DNA from: Blastococcus mobilis | Lineage (GTDB): Bacteria > Actinomycetota > Actinomycetes > Mycobacteriales > Geodermatophilaceae | Direction: 5' to 3' | DNA: 64,000 bases | Assembly: GCF_900188025.1 (NCBI RefSeq) | Contig: NZ_FZNO01000018.1 | Location: forward strand, 1-64,000 | In this document: positions 16,721-25,669 of the stretch, piece by piece | How the letters are laid out: every line of letters begins with the position of its first letter | How positions within the stretch are numbered: the stretch's first letter is position 1 | Program-made: the position numbers and the translations under genes | The notes under the pieces: generated by a model | The model's input: only the letters and a program-made list of their open reading frames with translations | What the model was told of the DNA's origin: nothing | Database searches by the model: none

Positions 16721-17919
16721 TCCGACACCTCCGGGTAGAGACGGGCGATCGGGTCCCCGGCATCCACGAGGTCGCCGTCGTGTACGAGCCACTCGGCCAG
16801 TACCCCGTCGTAGCCGGCGGAGACATTGACCTCCTCGCGGCGGCTGCGGATGGAGCCCAGCGGCGTGCCGGCGGGCAGGCGGCTGCCCTCGGCCACCTCG
16901 GCCGGCTGCACCGTGCCGCGGACCGGGGAGACGACGACGCGCCAGTCGGGGAGGTGCTGGGCCTCGGCGCGACCGCGTTCGGCGTCGATGAGCTCGCGCG
17001 CCCGGTCGAGGTCGCCGGGGGTGGTCAGCGCCAGGACCTCGATCCCGGCACCCTTCCACTCGCGCTTGGCCAGCCCGGCGAGCGCGCCGGCCGGCGGCAG
17101 CTCGAGAACGGCTGTGACGCCGAGCTCGCGCATGGTGGCCAGGCAGGCGTCGAAGCGCACCGGGCTGGTGACCTGGCTGACCAGCCGGGCGAGCGTCTCG
17201 GCGCCGGTCGAGACGCCGTGGCCATCGGCGTTGGAGAGCAGGAGGCGGCTGGGGTCGGCCGGCGCCAGCCCACCGATCAGGCCCTCGAGCTCGGCGCGGG
17301 CCGAGGCCATGTACTCGGTGTGGAAGGCCCCGGCGACCGAGAGCGGCATGATCCGGGCCTTGGCCGGCGGGTCCGCCTTGAGCGCCTCCAGCCCCTCCAG
17401 TGCGCCGGCCGCCACGATCTGCCCGGCGCCGTTCATGTTCGCCGGGGTCAGGCCGTGCTTGTCGATGGCGGCCAGCACCTCGTCGGGGTCGCCACCGAGG
17501 ACGGCGGACATGCCGGTCGGCGTCTGCGCGCACGCCGCAGCCATCGCCCGCCCCCGGACGGCGGTCAGCGCGATCGCCGCCTCGACCGACAACACCCCGG
17601 CCAGGGCCGCGGCGGTCAGCTCGCCGACGCTGTGCCCGGCGATGACGACGTCGCGACCGGCGTGCGGCGTGTGGCTCACCGGACCGGGGAGCCCGCCGAG
17701 CTCGCGGGCCACGAACAGGCTCATCGCGACGACGAGGGGCTGGGTGACCGCGGTGTCCTTGATCGCCTCGGCGTCGCCGCTCGTGCCGAGCGTCAGGAGG
17801 TCGGCATCGGCGATGGCACCGGCCCAGCGGAAGAACGACTCCGCGCCGGGGAGGTCGAGCCAGTCGGTGAGCATTCCGGGTTTCTGGGCACCCTGTCCGG
17901 GGGCGAGGACGGCCAGCAC
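16717..17919 (-). CDS. fabD: Malonyl-CoA:ACP transacylase with C-terminal biotinyl/lipoyl-like domain
   Basis: A 400-residue protein, about 90 longer than standard FabD. Residues 1-315 are the transacylase: GQGAQKPGM, nucleophile Ser97 in AGHSVGELTAA and His200 in VAGAFHTEYM. Residues 327-398 form an extra barrel-sandwich domain: VVVSPVRGTVQPA, GTPLGSIRSRREEVNVSAG, DGVLAEWLVHDGDLVDAGD. This is the biotinyl/lipoyl carrier fold, but at the turn where carriers have MKM or DK there is SRREEV, so no modifiable lysine is seen. It loads malonyl onto AcpP. The tail may dock a carboxylase or ACP; that is inference. Confidence 0.93.
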   Translation of the reverse strand: MLAVLAPGQGAQKPGMLTDWLDLPGAESFFRWAGAIADADLLTLGTSGDAEAIKDTAVTQPLVVAMSLFVARELGGLPGPVSHTPHAGRDVVIAGHSVGELTAAALAGVLSVEAAIALTAVRGRAMAAACAQTPTGMSAVLGGDPDEVLAAIDKHGLTPANMNGAGQIVAAGALEGLEALKADPPAKARIMPLSVAGAFHTEYMASARAELEGLIGGLAPADPSRLLLSNADGHGVSTGAETLARLVSQVTSPVRFDACLATMRELGVTAVLELPPAGALAGLAKREWKGAGIEVLALTTPGDLDRARELIDAERGRAEAQHLPDWRVVVSPVRGTVQPAEVAEGSRLPAGTPLGSIRSRREEVNVSAGYDGVLAEWLVHDGDLVDAGDPIARLYPEVSE

Positions 17920-17985
17920 CCCTTCACCGTGCCAGTGATCAACGAGGCGCGTGGCTTACTTCGGCACGAAAGCACACGGGTGATC

Positions 17986-18004
17986 TTTGTGGGAACCCTC
18001 CAAA
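17986..18004 (-). promoter_or_regulatory. Candidate regulator operator in the fasR-fabD gap
   Basis: An imperfect inverted repeat TTTGTGGG-AAC-CCTCCAAA lies 67 bases before the fabD start in a 138-base gap that is unusually A+T-rich for this window. This is where the PucR-type regulator encoded just upstream would be expected to act on the fabD promoter. The motif was read here, not taken from a known consensus. Confidence 0.4.
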
Positions 18005-18057
18005 AAGCCCGTGCCGTAACGGCCCATTGGCGCGCTCCACTGGTGGACATCACCCCA

Positions 18058-19239
18058 TCAGTGCCAGAGGGAGCGGTCCCGATCCAGCTCGGCGAGGGCC
18101 AGTGCCACCTGCAGCGTCCAGCTCCCCCGTGCGTCGGTCACCGAGATGCCGGTCAGGTCGGCGGCGCGTTTGAGCCGGTACCGGACGGTGTTCGGATGCA
18201 CGAAGATCGCGCGGGCGCTCGCCTCGAGGTTGCCGCCGCTGTTCAGCACCGCGCGGACGGTCTCGAGCACCTCACCGCCCGCCGCGTGCAGCGGAGCGGC
18301 GACACGTTCGTTCAGTGCGGCCCGGGCCAGTGGGTCACCGTCGAGCGCCCGCTCGGCCAGCAGCGCGTCGGCTGCCACGGGCCGCGGAGCCTCCGGCCAG
18401 GCGCGCGCCGCCCGCAGCCCGGCGAGCGCCGCTGCCGCGGACTCGCCGGCGCGCCCAAGCCCGTCCACCACCGGGCCGGTCACCACCGGGCCGTCCCCGA
18501 ACTCGTCGCTGACCCGCTCCGCGACCTCGTCGAGGCGCTCCATCCGCCCGAGCACCACGACCAGTTGCTCGGCGTGGACGCCGACGAGGACCTCGCTTCC
18601 CAGAGACCGGGCCGCGCGGCGGACGTCGGCATGGGGATCGTCCACGCCCCTGGGGGTCGCCCCGACCAGGACGACGACCGGCGTGCTCGTGGCCCAGCCG
18701 AGGGCTGCGGCGCGCCCCGAGAGCTCCGCCGACCGCTCGCCGCGGACCAGTGCGTCGACGACCAGGGCCTCCAGCCGGGCGTCCCAGGCGCCCCGGTTCT
18801 CGGCGAAGCTGGCGTAGACGTGGGCGGTGGCGAAGGCGACCTCGCGGCTGAACTGCAGCACGGCCAGGTGCAGGGCGTCCTCGTCGCCCGGCTCGGCGAC
18901 CGACGCGACGTGGTCCTCCAGGACGTCGACGGTCACCTGGATCAGGTCCACGGTCTGCTTCAGCGCGACCACGCGGACGAGCTCGCGCGGCGCGGCACCG
19001 AACACCTCGCCGGTGAGGCGGGGCGGGCGCCCCGGGTTGCGGCACCACTCCACGAGCGAGGCGATCCCGGCCTGAGCCACCAGCGTCACCCAGGACCGGC
19101 GGTCGGCCGGCATGGCGCGGAACCAGGGCAGCTCGTCGTCCATCCGGGCGACGGCGCGGGTCGCGAGCGCGCCCGAGGAACGCTCCAGCCGCCGGATCGT
19201 CGCTTCGGTCGGCGGGCGGTTGCTCACCCGGCTCCTCAC
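18058..19239 (-). CDS. fasR: PucR/CdaR-type transcription regulator (FasR-like)
   Basis: A 393-residue regulator. A long alpha/beta sensor part fills residues 1-320, and the C-terminal PucR-type helix-turn-helix is clear near 335-365: GGNLEASARAIFVHPNTVRYRLKRA pattern (NLEASARAIFVHPNTVRYRL). It lies directly before fabD in the same direction, exactly as FasR (SCO2386) of Streptomyces does, where it activates the fab operon. The predicted role here is activation of fabD-fabH-acpP-fabF. The gene name follows synteny and family. Confidence 0.85.
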   Translation of the reverse strand: MRSRVSNRPPTEATIRRLERSSGALATRAVARMDDELPWFRAMPADRRSWVTLVAQAGIASLVEWCRNPGRPPRLTGEVFGAAPRELVRVVALKQTVDLIQVTVDVLEDHVASVAEPGDEDALHLAVLQFSREVAFATAHVYASFAENRGAWDARLEALVVDALVRGERSAELSGRAAALGWATSTPVVVLVGATPRGVDDPHADVRRAARSLGSEVLVGVHAEQLVVVLGRMERLDEVAERVSDEFGDGPVVTGPVVDGLGRAGESAAAALAGLRAARAWPEAPRPVAADALLAERALDGDPLARAALNERVAAPLHAAGGEVLETVRAVLNSGGNLEASARAIFVHPNTVRYRLKRAADLTGISVTDARGSWTLQVALALAELDRDRSLWH

Positions 19240-19283
19240 GTCGCCAGCGTGTCACGCCCGACGCCGTCGGGGAGAGTGGGGCG

Positions 19284-19979
19284 GTGAAGCTTCCTCCGGA
19301 CGGTGACGCGGCCGTGGCCCGGACGCGCGCCGCTCCCGCGACCCGCGCGGCCGTCGTCGCCACCGCCACCTGCCTGGTCGTGCTGGCGCTGCTGGGGGCC
19401 GGGATCAGCGCCGGGTTCGGGCCGCAGCTGCGGCTGGATGCCGCCGTCAGCGAGGCGCTCTATGCCGGGGACAGCCGGGTCGGAGCCCTGGACGGGCTGC
19501 TCGAGGTGCTGACGGCGCCGGGGCTGTCCTGGGTGCGCTTCCTGGTCTTCCTCCCGGTGCTCGTCTCGCTGGCGCGGCGTCGCATGTGGTGGACGGCGGG
19601 CTGGGTGCTCACCGCCGTCGTCCTCGTGGCACCGCTGACGACCGCCCTGAAGGAGTACTTCGGGCGGATCCGGCCGCCCTTCGGCGAGGGCGGCGCCCGG
19701 TACGAGTCGCTGAGCTTCCCCAGCGGCCACTCGTCGGGGATCGCGACCCTGGTGGCCGTCGCGCTCGTGCTCGCGTGGCCGCTCCTGAGCGCCCGTGCCC
19801 GGCGCTGGGCGCTCGCGGTCGGGATCGCGCTGGTCGTGCTCGTCGGCCTGACCCGGCTCTGGCTCGGCGTCCACTACCTGTCCGACGTCGTCGGTGGCTG
19901 GTCGCTCGGGCTGGCGTGGACCCTGGGCACGGCGCTCCTCTTCGGCGCCCTGCCCGGCGGCCGGGCGGCACTCCGGTGA
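19284..19979 (+). CDS. PAP2-family membrane phosphatase
   Basis: A 231-residue membrane protein with about six helices. The three PAP2 acid-phosphatase motifs are present: KEYFGRIRPP near residue 123, FPSGHSSG near 149 and GVHYLSDVVGG near 195. Such enzymes dephosphorylate phosphatidate, undecaprenyl pyrophosphate or related lipid phosphates at the outer membrane face. The substrate cannot be read from sequence. GTG 19284; the gene is divergent from fasR with a 44-base gap and overlaps the next start (GTGA). Confidence 0.88.
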   Translation: MKLPPDGDAAVARTRAAPATRAAVVATATCLVVLALLGAGISAGFGPQLRLDAAVSEALYAGDSRVGALDGLLEVLTAPGLSWVRFLVFLPVLVSLARRRMWWTAGWVLTAVVLVAPLTTALKEYFGRIRPPFGEGGARYESLSFPSGHSSGIATLVAVALVLAWPLLSARARRWALAVGIALVVLVGLTRLWLGVHYLSDVVGGWSLGLAWTLGTALLFGALPGGRAALR

Positions 19980-20527
19980 GCGGGCTCGACCAGCGGATCG
20001 TCCTCGCGCCGGAGGACGGCTCGCTCGGACCACTGCTGCGCATCGCCGACGACCGGCTGGGCCCGCACTCGGGGTACGGCCGGCACGGGCACCGCGCCGT
20101 CGACGTCGTCGCCGTCGTCCTGGCCGGCTCGCTGCGGCACCGGTGGGGGGTCGGCGCGGAGCTGACGGCCGGGGACGTCGCGGTCCTGCGAGCCGGCGCG
20201 GGTCTGGAGCACGACGAGGTCGCCGGGGACGACGGCGCGCGGGTGCTGCAGTGCTACCTGCGCAGCGCCGCCCCGGCTGCGGAGCCGGAGCACCAGGTGC
20301 ACCGTGCCGCGGCGGGCTGGCTGGACCTGGGCCGGGCGGACGCCCGGTTGTGGCTGGCGCGGGTGGCCCCCGGTGAGTCGGTTCCCGTACCGGCCGGGCT
20401 GCTCGTCGTCCGCGGCGTGGACGGCGTGCTCGTCGAGCAGCAGCCCGGCCGTCGGGTGCAGGGCCCGGGCGCGGTCCTGGTCTGGCAGCTCGACACCGCC
20501 GTACCGGAGTGGGCCAGGGGCTGGTGA
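19976..20527 (+). CDS. Pirin-like bicupin protein
   Basis: A 183-residue cupin protein translationally coupled to PAP2 (GTGA). The N-terminal half has the YhhW/pirin metal-site pattern: HSGYGRHGHRAVDVVAVVLAGSLRH (key residues His24, His28, His30 region) and DVAVLRAGAGLEHDE. The C-terminal half is a second cupin lacking clear ligands. It is shorter than classical pirins (about 230-290 residues), so it is a small member. Function unknown; quercetinase activity exists in relatives. Confidence 0.7.
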   Translation: MSGLDQRIVLAPEDGSLGPLLRIADDRLGPHSGYGRHGHRAVDVVAVVLAGSLRHRWGVGAELTAGDVAVLRAGAGLEHDEVAGDDGARVLQCYLRSAAPAAEPEHQVHRAAAGWLDLGRADARLWLARVAPGESVPVPAGLLVVRGVDGVLVEQQPGRRVQGPGAVLVWQLDTAVPEWARGW

Positions 20528-20640
20528 AGGACGCCCTGCCCCCGCAGTGAAGGACCCCCGTCGTCCTCACCGCTCGCGACCTCGCGGCGAGCCTCTGGAC
20601 GGGGCCACGGGACGGGGCCGTGGGCGACGCTGCGGGGCGC
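20528..20640 (+). repeat. Nested stem-loop repeat (family copy R4)
   Basis: Starts right at the pirin-like stop codon. Inner arms GGACCCCCGTC (20552-20562) and GGACGGGGCC (20597-20606) around apex CTCGCGACCTCGCGG; outer arms CCCCGCAG and CTGCGGGG. It runs close to the next gene, which argues for the later ATG start of that gene. Confidence 0.7.
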
Positions 20641-20664
20641 CGGGCGTGTGTGAGAGTGGCGCGC

Positions 20665-21870
20665 ATGCCGACCAGTGCCGCGGGCCTGCTCTCCGCCGCC
20701 TACAACGACGCCGACCGGACCATCGACCTGCGTCGTCGGTTGCACCGCGAGCCGGAGATCGGCCTGCACCTGCCGCGCACGCAGGAGATGGTGCTGGAGG
20801 CGTTCGCCGACCTCCCCGTCGAGATCACCACCGGGACGAGGACGAGCTCGGTCGTCGCCGTCCTGCGGGGCGCGCGGCCGGGGCCGACCTACCTGCTGCG
20901 CGGCGACATGGACGCCCTGCCGGTGCACGAGGACACCGGGCTGCCGTTCGCCTCGCAGCACCCCGGTGCCATGCATGCCTGCGGCCACGACACCCACGTG
21001 GCGATGCTGCTGGGGGCCGCCCGGCTGCTGGCCGAGCGCCGCGACGAGCTGACCGGCCAGGTGGTCTTCATGGTGCAGCCGGGGGAGGAGGGCTTCCACG
21101 GCGCGCGCTACATGCTGGAGGAAGGGCTGCTGGACGTCGTGCCGGGGGCACCGGTCAGCGGAGCGTTCGCCCTGCACATCTCCTCGACGCTGGAGAGCGG
21201 GAGCGTCAACGTCCGCCCGGGCCCGATGATGGCGGCCGCCGACCAGTGGCGGATGGTCGTCCGCGGCCGGGGTGGGCACGCCTCCGAGCCGCATGCCGCG
21301 GCCGACCCCATCCCGGTGGCCGCGGAGATCGTGCTGGCCCTGCAGTCGATGGTGACCCGGCGGGTCGACGTCTTCGACCCGGCGGTGGTCACGGTGGCGC
21401 ACATCGAGGCCGGCTCCACCAACAACGTCATCCCCGACACGGCGTTCCTCGAGGGAACCATCCGCACGCTGTCGGCGGACCGGCGCGCGGACGTCGTGGC
21501 GGCCGTCCGGAGGGTGGCGACCCACATCGGTGCGGCCCACGGGCTGGAGGTCGAGTTCGAGCACGAGGAGGGCTACCCGGTGACGGTCAACGCCCCCGAT
21601 GCCGCCGCCGCGGTGCTCGAGGCCGCCACCGAGCTGCTGGGCACGGGGGCCGGCCAGCTGGCGCCGGCGCCGCTCATGGGTGCCGAGGACTTCTCCTACG
21701 TGCTGCAGCGGGTCCCCGGGGCCATGGCCTGGCTCGGTGCGTGCCCGCCCGGGATGGAACCGGCGACCGCGCCCCCGAACCACTCCAACCTCGTCGTCTT
21801 CGACGAGGAGCCGCTGCCGGCCGGGGTGGCGCTCTACGCCCGGATGGCACTGGACGCCCTACGCGACTGA
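20665..21870 (+). CDS. M20D-family amidohydrolase
   Basis: A 401-residue di-zinc hydrolase of the M20D group (hippurate/IAA-amino-acid/N-acyl amidohydrolases). Metal-site motifs are RGDMDALPVHEDTG, HACGHDTHVAMLLGAA and QPGEEGFHGARYML, with MGAEDFSYVL near the end; a dimerisation domain lies between. It probably removes an acyl group from an amino acid; the exact substrate is unknown. ATG 20665 is preferred over GTG 20620 because the latter lies inside repeat R4. The last codons form half of a long hairpin with the downstream spacer. Confidence 0.88.
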   Translation: MPTSAAGLLSAAYNDADRTIDLRRRLHREPEIGLHLPRTQEMVLEAFADLPVEITTGTRTSSVVAVLRGARPGPTYLLRGDMDALPVHEDTGLPFASQHPGAMHACGHDTHVAMLLGAARLLAERRDELTGQVVFMVQPGEEGFHGARYMLEEGLLDVVPGAPVSGAFALHISSTLESGSVNVRPGPMMAAADQWRMVVRGRGGHASEPHAAADPIPVAAEIVLALQSMVTRRVDVFDPAVVTVAHIEAGSTNNVIPDTAFLEGTIRTLSADRRADVVAAVRRVATHIGAAHGLEVEFEHEEGYPVTVNAPDAAAAVLEAATELLGTGAGQLAPAPLMGAEDFSYVLQRVPGAMAWLGACPPGMEPATAPPNHSNLVVFDEEPLPAGVALYARMALDALRD

Positions 21871-21893
21871 AGGTCAGCGCGTAGGGCGTCCAG
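21850..21893. terminator. 16-bp perfect inverted repeat spanning a stop codon
   Basis: CTGGACGCCCTACGCG (21850-21865) pairs without mismatch with CGCGTAGGGCGTCCAG (21878-21893). The last codons and the TGA of the amidohydrolase gene are inside the structure. It lies between two convergent genes and can fold in both transcripts, so it is probably a two-way terminator. Confidence 0.75.
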
Positions 21894-21908
21894 CTACGGG
21901 GCCCTCTT

Positions 21909-24713
21909 TCAGGTGGCGGGGCTGGGGTCCGAGCGCTCGTCCACCGGCGCGGCCTGCACGTCCCGGACCTGGTACTTCTCCACCGCCTCGCGAACCCGGG
22001 CCCGGTCCACGTGGCCCTCGTCGGCCAGTGACGCGAGCGTCCGGACGACGATCGACTCGGCGTCGACGTGGAAGTGGCGCCGCAGCGCCGGGCGGGTGTC
22101 GGAGAGCCCGAACCCGTCGGTGCCGAGGCTCGACAGCCCGCCGGGGACGTACGGCGCGATCAGGTCGGGGACGGCGCGCATCCAGTCCGACACCGCCACC
22201 ACCGGACCGGTCGTCTCCTGCAGCCGGGAGGTGACGTAGGGGACCTGCGGCTCGTCCTCCGGGTGCAGGAGGTTGTGCTCGACGACCTCGTCGGCCTGCC
22301 GTCGCAGCTCGGTCCAGGACGTCACCGACCACACGTCGGCCGAGACGCCCCAGTCCTGCGCCAGCAGCTCCTGGGCCCGCAGTGCCCACGGCACCGCGAC
22401 CCCGGACGCCAGCACCTGCGCCTTGGGTCCCTCCACCTGGGGGCCCTCGGCGTACCGGTACATGCCGGCCAGCACGCCCTGGAGGTCCAGGTTCTCCGGC
22501 TCGGCCGGCTGGTTGAACGGCTCGTTGTAGACCGTCAGGTAGTACATGACGTCGGGGGAGCGGTGCCCGCCCAGCGGGGCGCCCGGGTCGTCGCCGTACA
22601 TGCGCAGCAGCGCGTCCCTGGTGATGTGCGCGACCTCGAAGGAGAACGCCGGGTCGTAGGACACCACCGCCGGGTTGGTGTGCGCGAGCAGCAGCGAGTG
22701 ACCGTCCTCGTGCTGCAGGCCCTCGCCGTTGAGCGTGGTCCGACCGGCCGTGGCGCCCAGGAGGAAGCCGCGCGTCATCTGGTCCGCAGCCGCCCAGAAC
22801 GAGTCACCGGTCCGCTGGAACCCGAACATCGAGTAGAAGATGTAGATCGGGATCATCGGCTCGCCGTGGGTGGCGTAGGACGTGCCTACCGCGGTGAAGG
22901 AGGCCGCGGAGCCGGCCTCGTTGATCCCCTCGTGCAGGATCACGCCCTGCTCGGACTCCTTGTAGGCCAGCATCAGCTCGCGGTCCACGGACGTGTAGCG
23001 CTGGCCGTGCGGCGAGTAGATCTTGTGGGACGAGAACAGGGAGTCCAGCCCGAACGTGCGGGCCTCGTCGGGGATGATCGGCACGAAGCGCGGGCCGAGC
23101 TCGGGGTCCTTGAGCAGCTCCTTGAGCAGGCGGACGAACGCCATCGTCGTCGCCACGTCCTGCTTGCCCGAGCCTCGGCGCAGGACCTCGAGCGCCTTGT
23201 CCTCCGGGGCCTTGAGCGGCTTGTGCTCCGACCGCCGCCGCGGCACGGCCCCACCCAGCTGCTGCCGGCGCTCGAGCATGTACTGCATCTCGTCGGACTT
23301 CGGGTCCGGCCGGTAGTAGGGCGGCAGGGTCTTGTCCAGCGCCGAGTCGGGGATGTCCAGGTACAGCCGGTCGCGGAAGAGCTTGAGGTCCTCGGCGGTC
23401 AGCTTCTTCATCTGGTGGGTGGAGTTGCGCCCCTCGAAGTGGCTGCCGAGCGTCCAGCCCTTGATCGTCTTGGCGAGGATGACCGTCGGCTGGCCCTTGT
23501 GCTGCTGGGCCGCCTTGAACGCCGAGTAGACCTTGCGGTAGTCGTGCCCACCGCGGGACAGCCCCCAGATCTCCTTGTCGCTCATCGACTCGACGAGCTT
23601 GCGGGTGCGCGGGTCACGGCCGAAGAAGTGCTCGCGGACGTAGGCGCCGTCCTCGGCCTTGTAGGTCTGGTAGTCACCGTCGGGCGTCTGGTTCATCAGG
23701 TTGACCAGCGCGCCGTCGCGGTCGGCGGCCAGCAGCGCGTCCCACTCCCGCCCCCAGATCACCTTGATGACGTTCCAGCCGGCGCCGCGGAAGAACGACT
23801 CGAGCTCCTGGATGACCTTGCCGTTGCCCCGGACCGGGCCGTCGAGCCGCTGCAGGTTGCAGTTCACGACGAACGTGAGGTTGTCCAGCTCCTCGCGGGC
23901 GGCCAGGCCGATCGCGCCGAGCGACTCCGGCTCGTCCATCTCGCCGTCACCCAGGAAGGCCCACACGTGCTGGTCGGAGGTGTCCTTGAAACCGCGGGCG
24001 TGCAGGTAGCGGTTGAACCGCGCCTGGTAGACCGCGTTCAGCGGGCCCAGACCCATCGAGACCGTCGGGAACTCCCAGAAGTCCGGCATGAGCCGCGGGT
24101 GCGGGTAGGAGGAGAGACCACCGCCGGGGTGGCTGACCTCCTGGCGGAACCCGTCGAGCTGCTCCTCGGTGAGCCGGCCCTCCAGGAAGGCGCGGGCGTA
24201 GATGCCGGGGGAGGCGTGCCCCTGGAACCAGATCTGGTCGCCACCGCCGGGGTGGTCCTTGCCGCGGAAGAAGTGGTTGAAGCCCACCTCGTAGAGCGAG
24301 GCCGAGCTGGCGTAGGAGGAGATGTGGCCGCCGACGGCGATCCCGGGCCGTTGTGCGCGGTGCACCATGATCGCGGCATTCCAGCGGATGTAGGCGCGGA
24401 TCCGGCGCTCGACGTGCTCGTCGCCGGGGAACCACGGCTCCCGCTCCGGCGGGATGGTGTTGATGTAGTCGGTACTGCGCAGCGCGGGGACGCCGACCTG
24501 CTGCTCCCGGCTGCGCTCGAGCAGCCGCAGCATCAGATAGCGGGCGCGCTCCCGCCCCGCGTGATCGACGACCGCGTCCAGGGAGTCCATCCACTCCTGC
24601 GTCTCGTCGGGATCGATGTCGGGAAGCTGGCTCGGCAGCCCGTCGGTGATGACCGCGCGGGGGGCGCCTGATTCGCGGGCGGGGTCGCCGTCCGTCTGCT
24701 GCGGTGCGCTCAT
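21909..24713 (-). CDS. aceE: Pyruvate dehydrogenase E1 component, homodimeric type
   Basis: A 934-residue E1 of the AceE type. The thiamine-diphosphate motif is [17 protein letters not shown] ending in FVVNCNLQ; the N-terminal region has [20 protein letters not shown] and [20 protein letters not shown]. It decarboxylates pyruvate and passes acetyl to the E2 lipoyl group. In actinobacteria this AceE works with an E2 (SucB/AceF) and E3 coded elsewhere; none is here. ATG 24713 is chosen by homology; the open frame runs 144 residues further but without a family match. It convergently faces the amidohydrolase gene. Confidence 0.96.
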   Translation of the reverse strand: MSAPQQTDGDPARESGAPRAVITDGLPSQLPDIDPDETQEWMDSLDAVVDHAGRERARYLMLRLLERSREQQVGVPALRSTDYINTIPPEREPWFPGDEHVERRIRAYIRWNAAIMVHRAQRPGIAVGGHISSYASSASLYEVGFNHFFRGKDHPGGGDQIWFQGHASPGIYARAFLEGRLTEEQLDGFRQEVSHPGGGLSSYPHPRLMPDFWEFPTVSMGLGPLNAVYQARFNRYLHARGFKDTSDQHVWAFLGDGEMDEPESLGAIGLAAREELDNLTFVVNCNLQRLDGPVRGNGKVIQELESFFRGAGWNVIKVIWGREWDALLAADRDGALVNLMNQTPDGDYQTYKAEDGAYVREHFFGRDPRTRKLVESMSDKEIWGLSRGGHDYRKVYSAFKAAQQHKGQPTVILAKTIKGWTLGSHFEGRNSTHQMKKLTAEDLKLFRDRLYLDIPDSALDKTLPPYYRPDPKSDEMQYMLERRQQLGGAVPRRRSEHKPLKAPEDKALEVLRRGSGKQDVATTMAFVRLLKELLKDPELGPRFVPIIPDEARTFGLDSLFSSHKIYSPHGQRYTSVDRELMLAYKESEQGVILHEGINEAGSAASFTAVGTSYATHGEPMIPIYIFYSMFGFQRTGDSFWAAADQMTRGFLLGATAGRTTLNGEGLQHEDGHSLLLAHTNPAVVSYDPAFSFEVAHITRDALLRMYGDDPGAPLGGHRSPDVMYYLTVYNEPFNQPAEPENLDLQGVLAGMYRYAEGPQVEGPKAQVLASGVAVPWALRAQELLAQDWGVSADVWSVTSWTELRRQADEVVEHNLLHPEDEPQVPYVTSRLQETTGPVVAVSDWMRAVPDLIAPYVPGGLSSLGTDGFGLSDTRPALRRHFHVDAESIVVRTLASLADEGHVDRARVREAVEKYQVRDVQAAPVDERSDPSPAT

Positions 24714-25160
24714 GTCTCCATCGTCTCCCGCCGGTCGTGGATCGTCACGCCTACCCACCGGTTCTGCGTCGAGTTGCGTGTGTCCCAGGATCGTCCCCCA
24801 CAGGAGTCGCCGCCGCGTGAGGCTTGCGCCTGCCATTCCATGCCCTACGCTTCCGCCTGCGTGGCTCGCCGTGACGAGCCCGTACCGCATGCCCGCCGAT
24901 GTCGGCCGGGCGGCGGGACGTCGGATAGACCGAGAGGGGTGACATGACCAGGCTGCGGGGGAGTCTCCCGCCGGTCGTGTCCGTCGTATGCTCCCTGTCC
25001 CCCGACGCCGCCTGCGGGGCCTTGCTCCGTGGAGCGCCCACCTTTCCGGATCGCGCGGACCGGTGACTGTGACGCGTCCGCGCGCGTTCGGCGCCCCGAC
25101 AGGGCACCATCCACCCCACGACCGGTCAGTAGCAGGCCACTCCATGGAGGATCAGCAGGG
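24714..25160. other. Divergent aceE / DUF3052 control region
   Basis: A 447-base region with no known gene. It must hold the promoters for aceE (minus) and DUF3052 (plus). A 17-bp sequence GTCTCCCGCCGGTCGTG occurs twice as a perfect direct repeat, at 24723-24739 and 24963-24979, which could be a shared regulator site. A 40-codon open frame is listed separately. Confidence 0.5.
24944..25066 (+). CDS. Possible small protein, 40 residues
   Basis: ATG 24944 follows GAGAGGGGTGAC, a fair ribosome site, and opens a frame with [20 protein letters not shown] near its start and TGA at 25064-25066. It covers the second copy of the 17-bp direct repeat. I recognise no family. It might be a leader peptide or chance. 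Confidence 0.2.
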   Translation: MTRLRGSLPPVVSVVCSLSPDAACGALLRGAPTFPDRADR

Positions 25161-25580
25161 ATGAGCGTCGACAGCACCGGCATGGCGGCCCGGTTGGGCA
25201 TCAAGCCGGGCATGGTCGTGCAGGAGCTCGGGTGGGACGAGGACGCCGACGAGGACCTGCGCGACGCCGTCATCGACCTCTCCGGCAGCGAGATGGTCGA
25301 CGAGGACACCGACGAGGTGGCCGACGTCGTCCTGCTCTGGTGGCGTGAGGACGACGGCGATCTCGTCGACGCCCTCGTCGACGCCATCGCCTCACTGGCC
25401 GACGACGGTGTGGTGTGGCTCCTGGTCCCCAAGTCCGGCCGCCCCGGCCACGTGGAGCCGGGAGACGTCACCGAGGCCGCGCCGACCGCCGGGCTCGCGC
25501 AGACCAGCAGCATCTCCGCAGCCAAGGACTGGTCGGGCATCCGCCTGGTGACCCCGAAGGCCGCCCGTTCCCGTCGCTGA
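25161..25580 (+). CDS. DUF3052 family protein
   Basis: A 139-residue protein of the actinobacterial DUF3052 family: AARLGIKPGMVVQELGWDED at the start, a very acidic middle (DEDTDEVADVVLLWWREDDGD) read in short blocks, then DGVVWLLVPKSGRPGHVEPG and SISAAKDWSGIRLV at the end. The fold resembles methyltransferase-like small domains, but function is unknown. Position between aceE and an AhpE peroxiredoxin is common in actinomycetes. ATG follows AGCAGGG. Confidence 0.88.
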   Translation: MSVDSTGMAARLGIKPGMVVQELGWDEDADEDLRDAVIDLSGSEMVDEDTDEVADVVLLWWREDDGDLVDALVDAIASLADDGVVWLLVPKSGRPGHVEPGDVTEAAPTAGLAQTSSISAAKDWSGIRLVTPKAARSRR

Positions 25581-25583
25581 AGA

Positions 25584-25643
25584 AGGACGCCCTCACCCCG
25601 CACCGCTCGCGAGCTCGCGGCGGGCCCCTGCGGGGGCCCGTCC
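25584..25643 (+). repeat. Stem-loop repeat (family copy R5)
   Basis: Starts 4 bases after the DUF3052 stop. Arms CCCCGCA (25596-25602) and TGCGGGG (25629-25635), extended by GGACGCCC / GGGCCCGTCC at the base; apex GCTCGCGAGCTCGCGG contains the perfect palindrome GCTCGCGAGC. Confidence 0.65.
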
Positions 25644-25669
25644 GAACGTATGGGGCAGCATGGGGCGCC

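Noticed and set aside
16780-19287. An 835-codon plus-strand open frame
   Set aside because: Antisense to fabD and fasR, with no domain pattern of its own.
22068-24671. An 867-codon plus-strand open frame
   Set aside because: Antisense to aceE; composition of a GC shadow (Arg, Gly, Val-rich, no motif).
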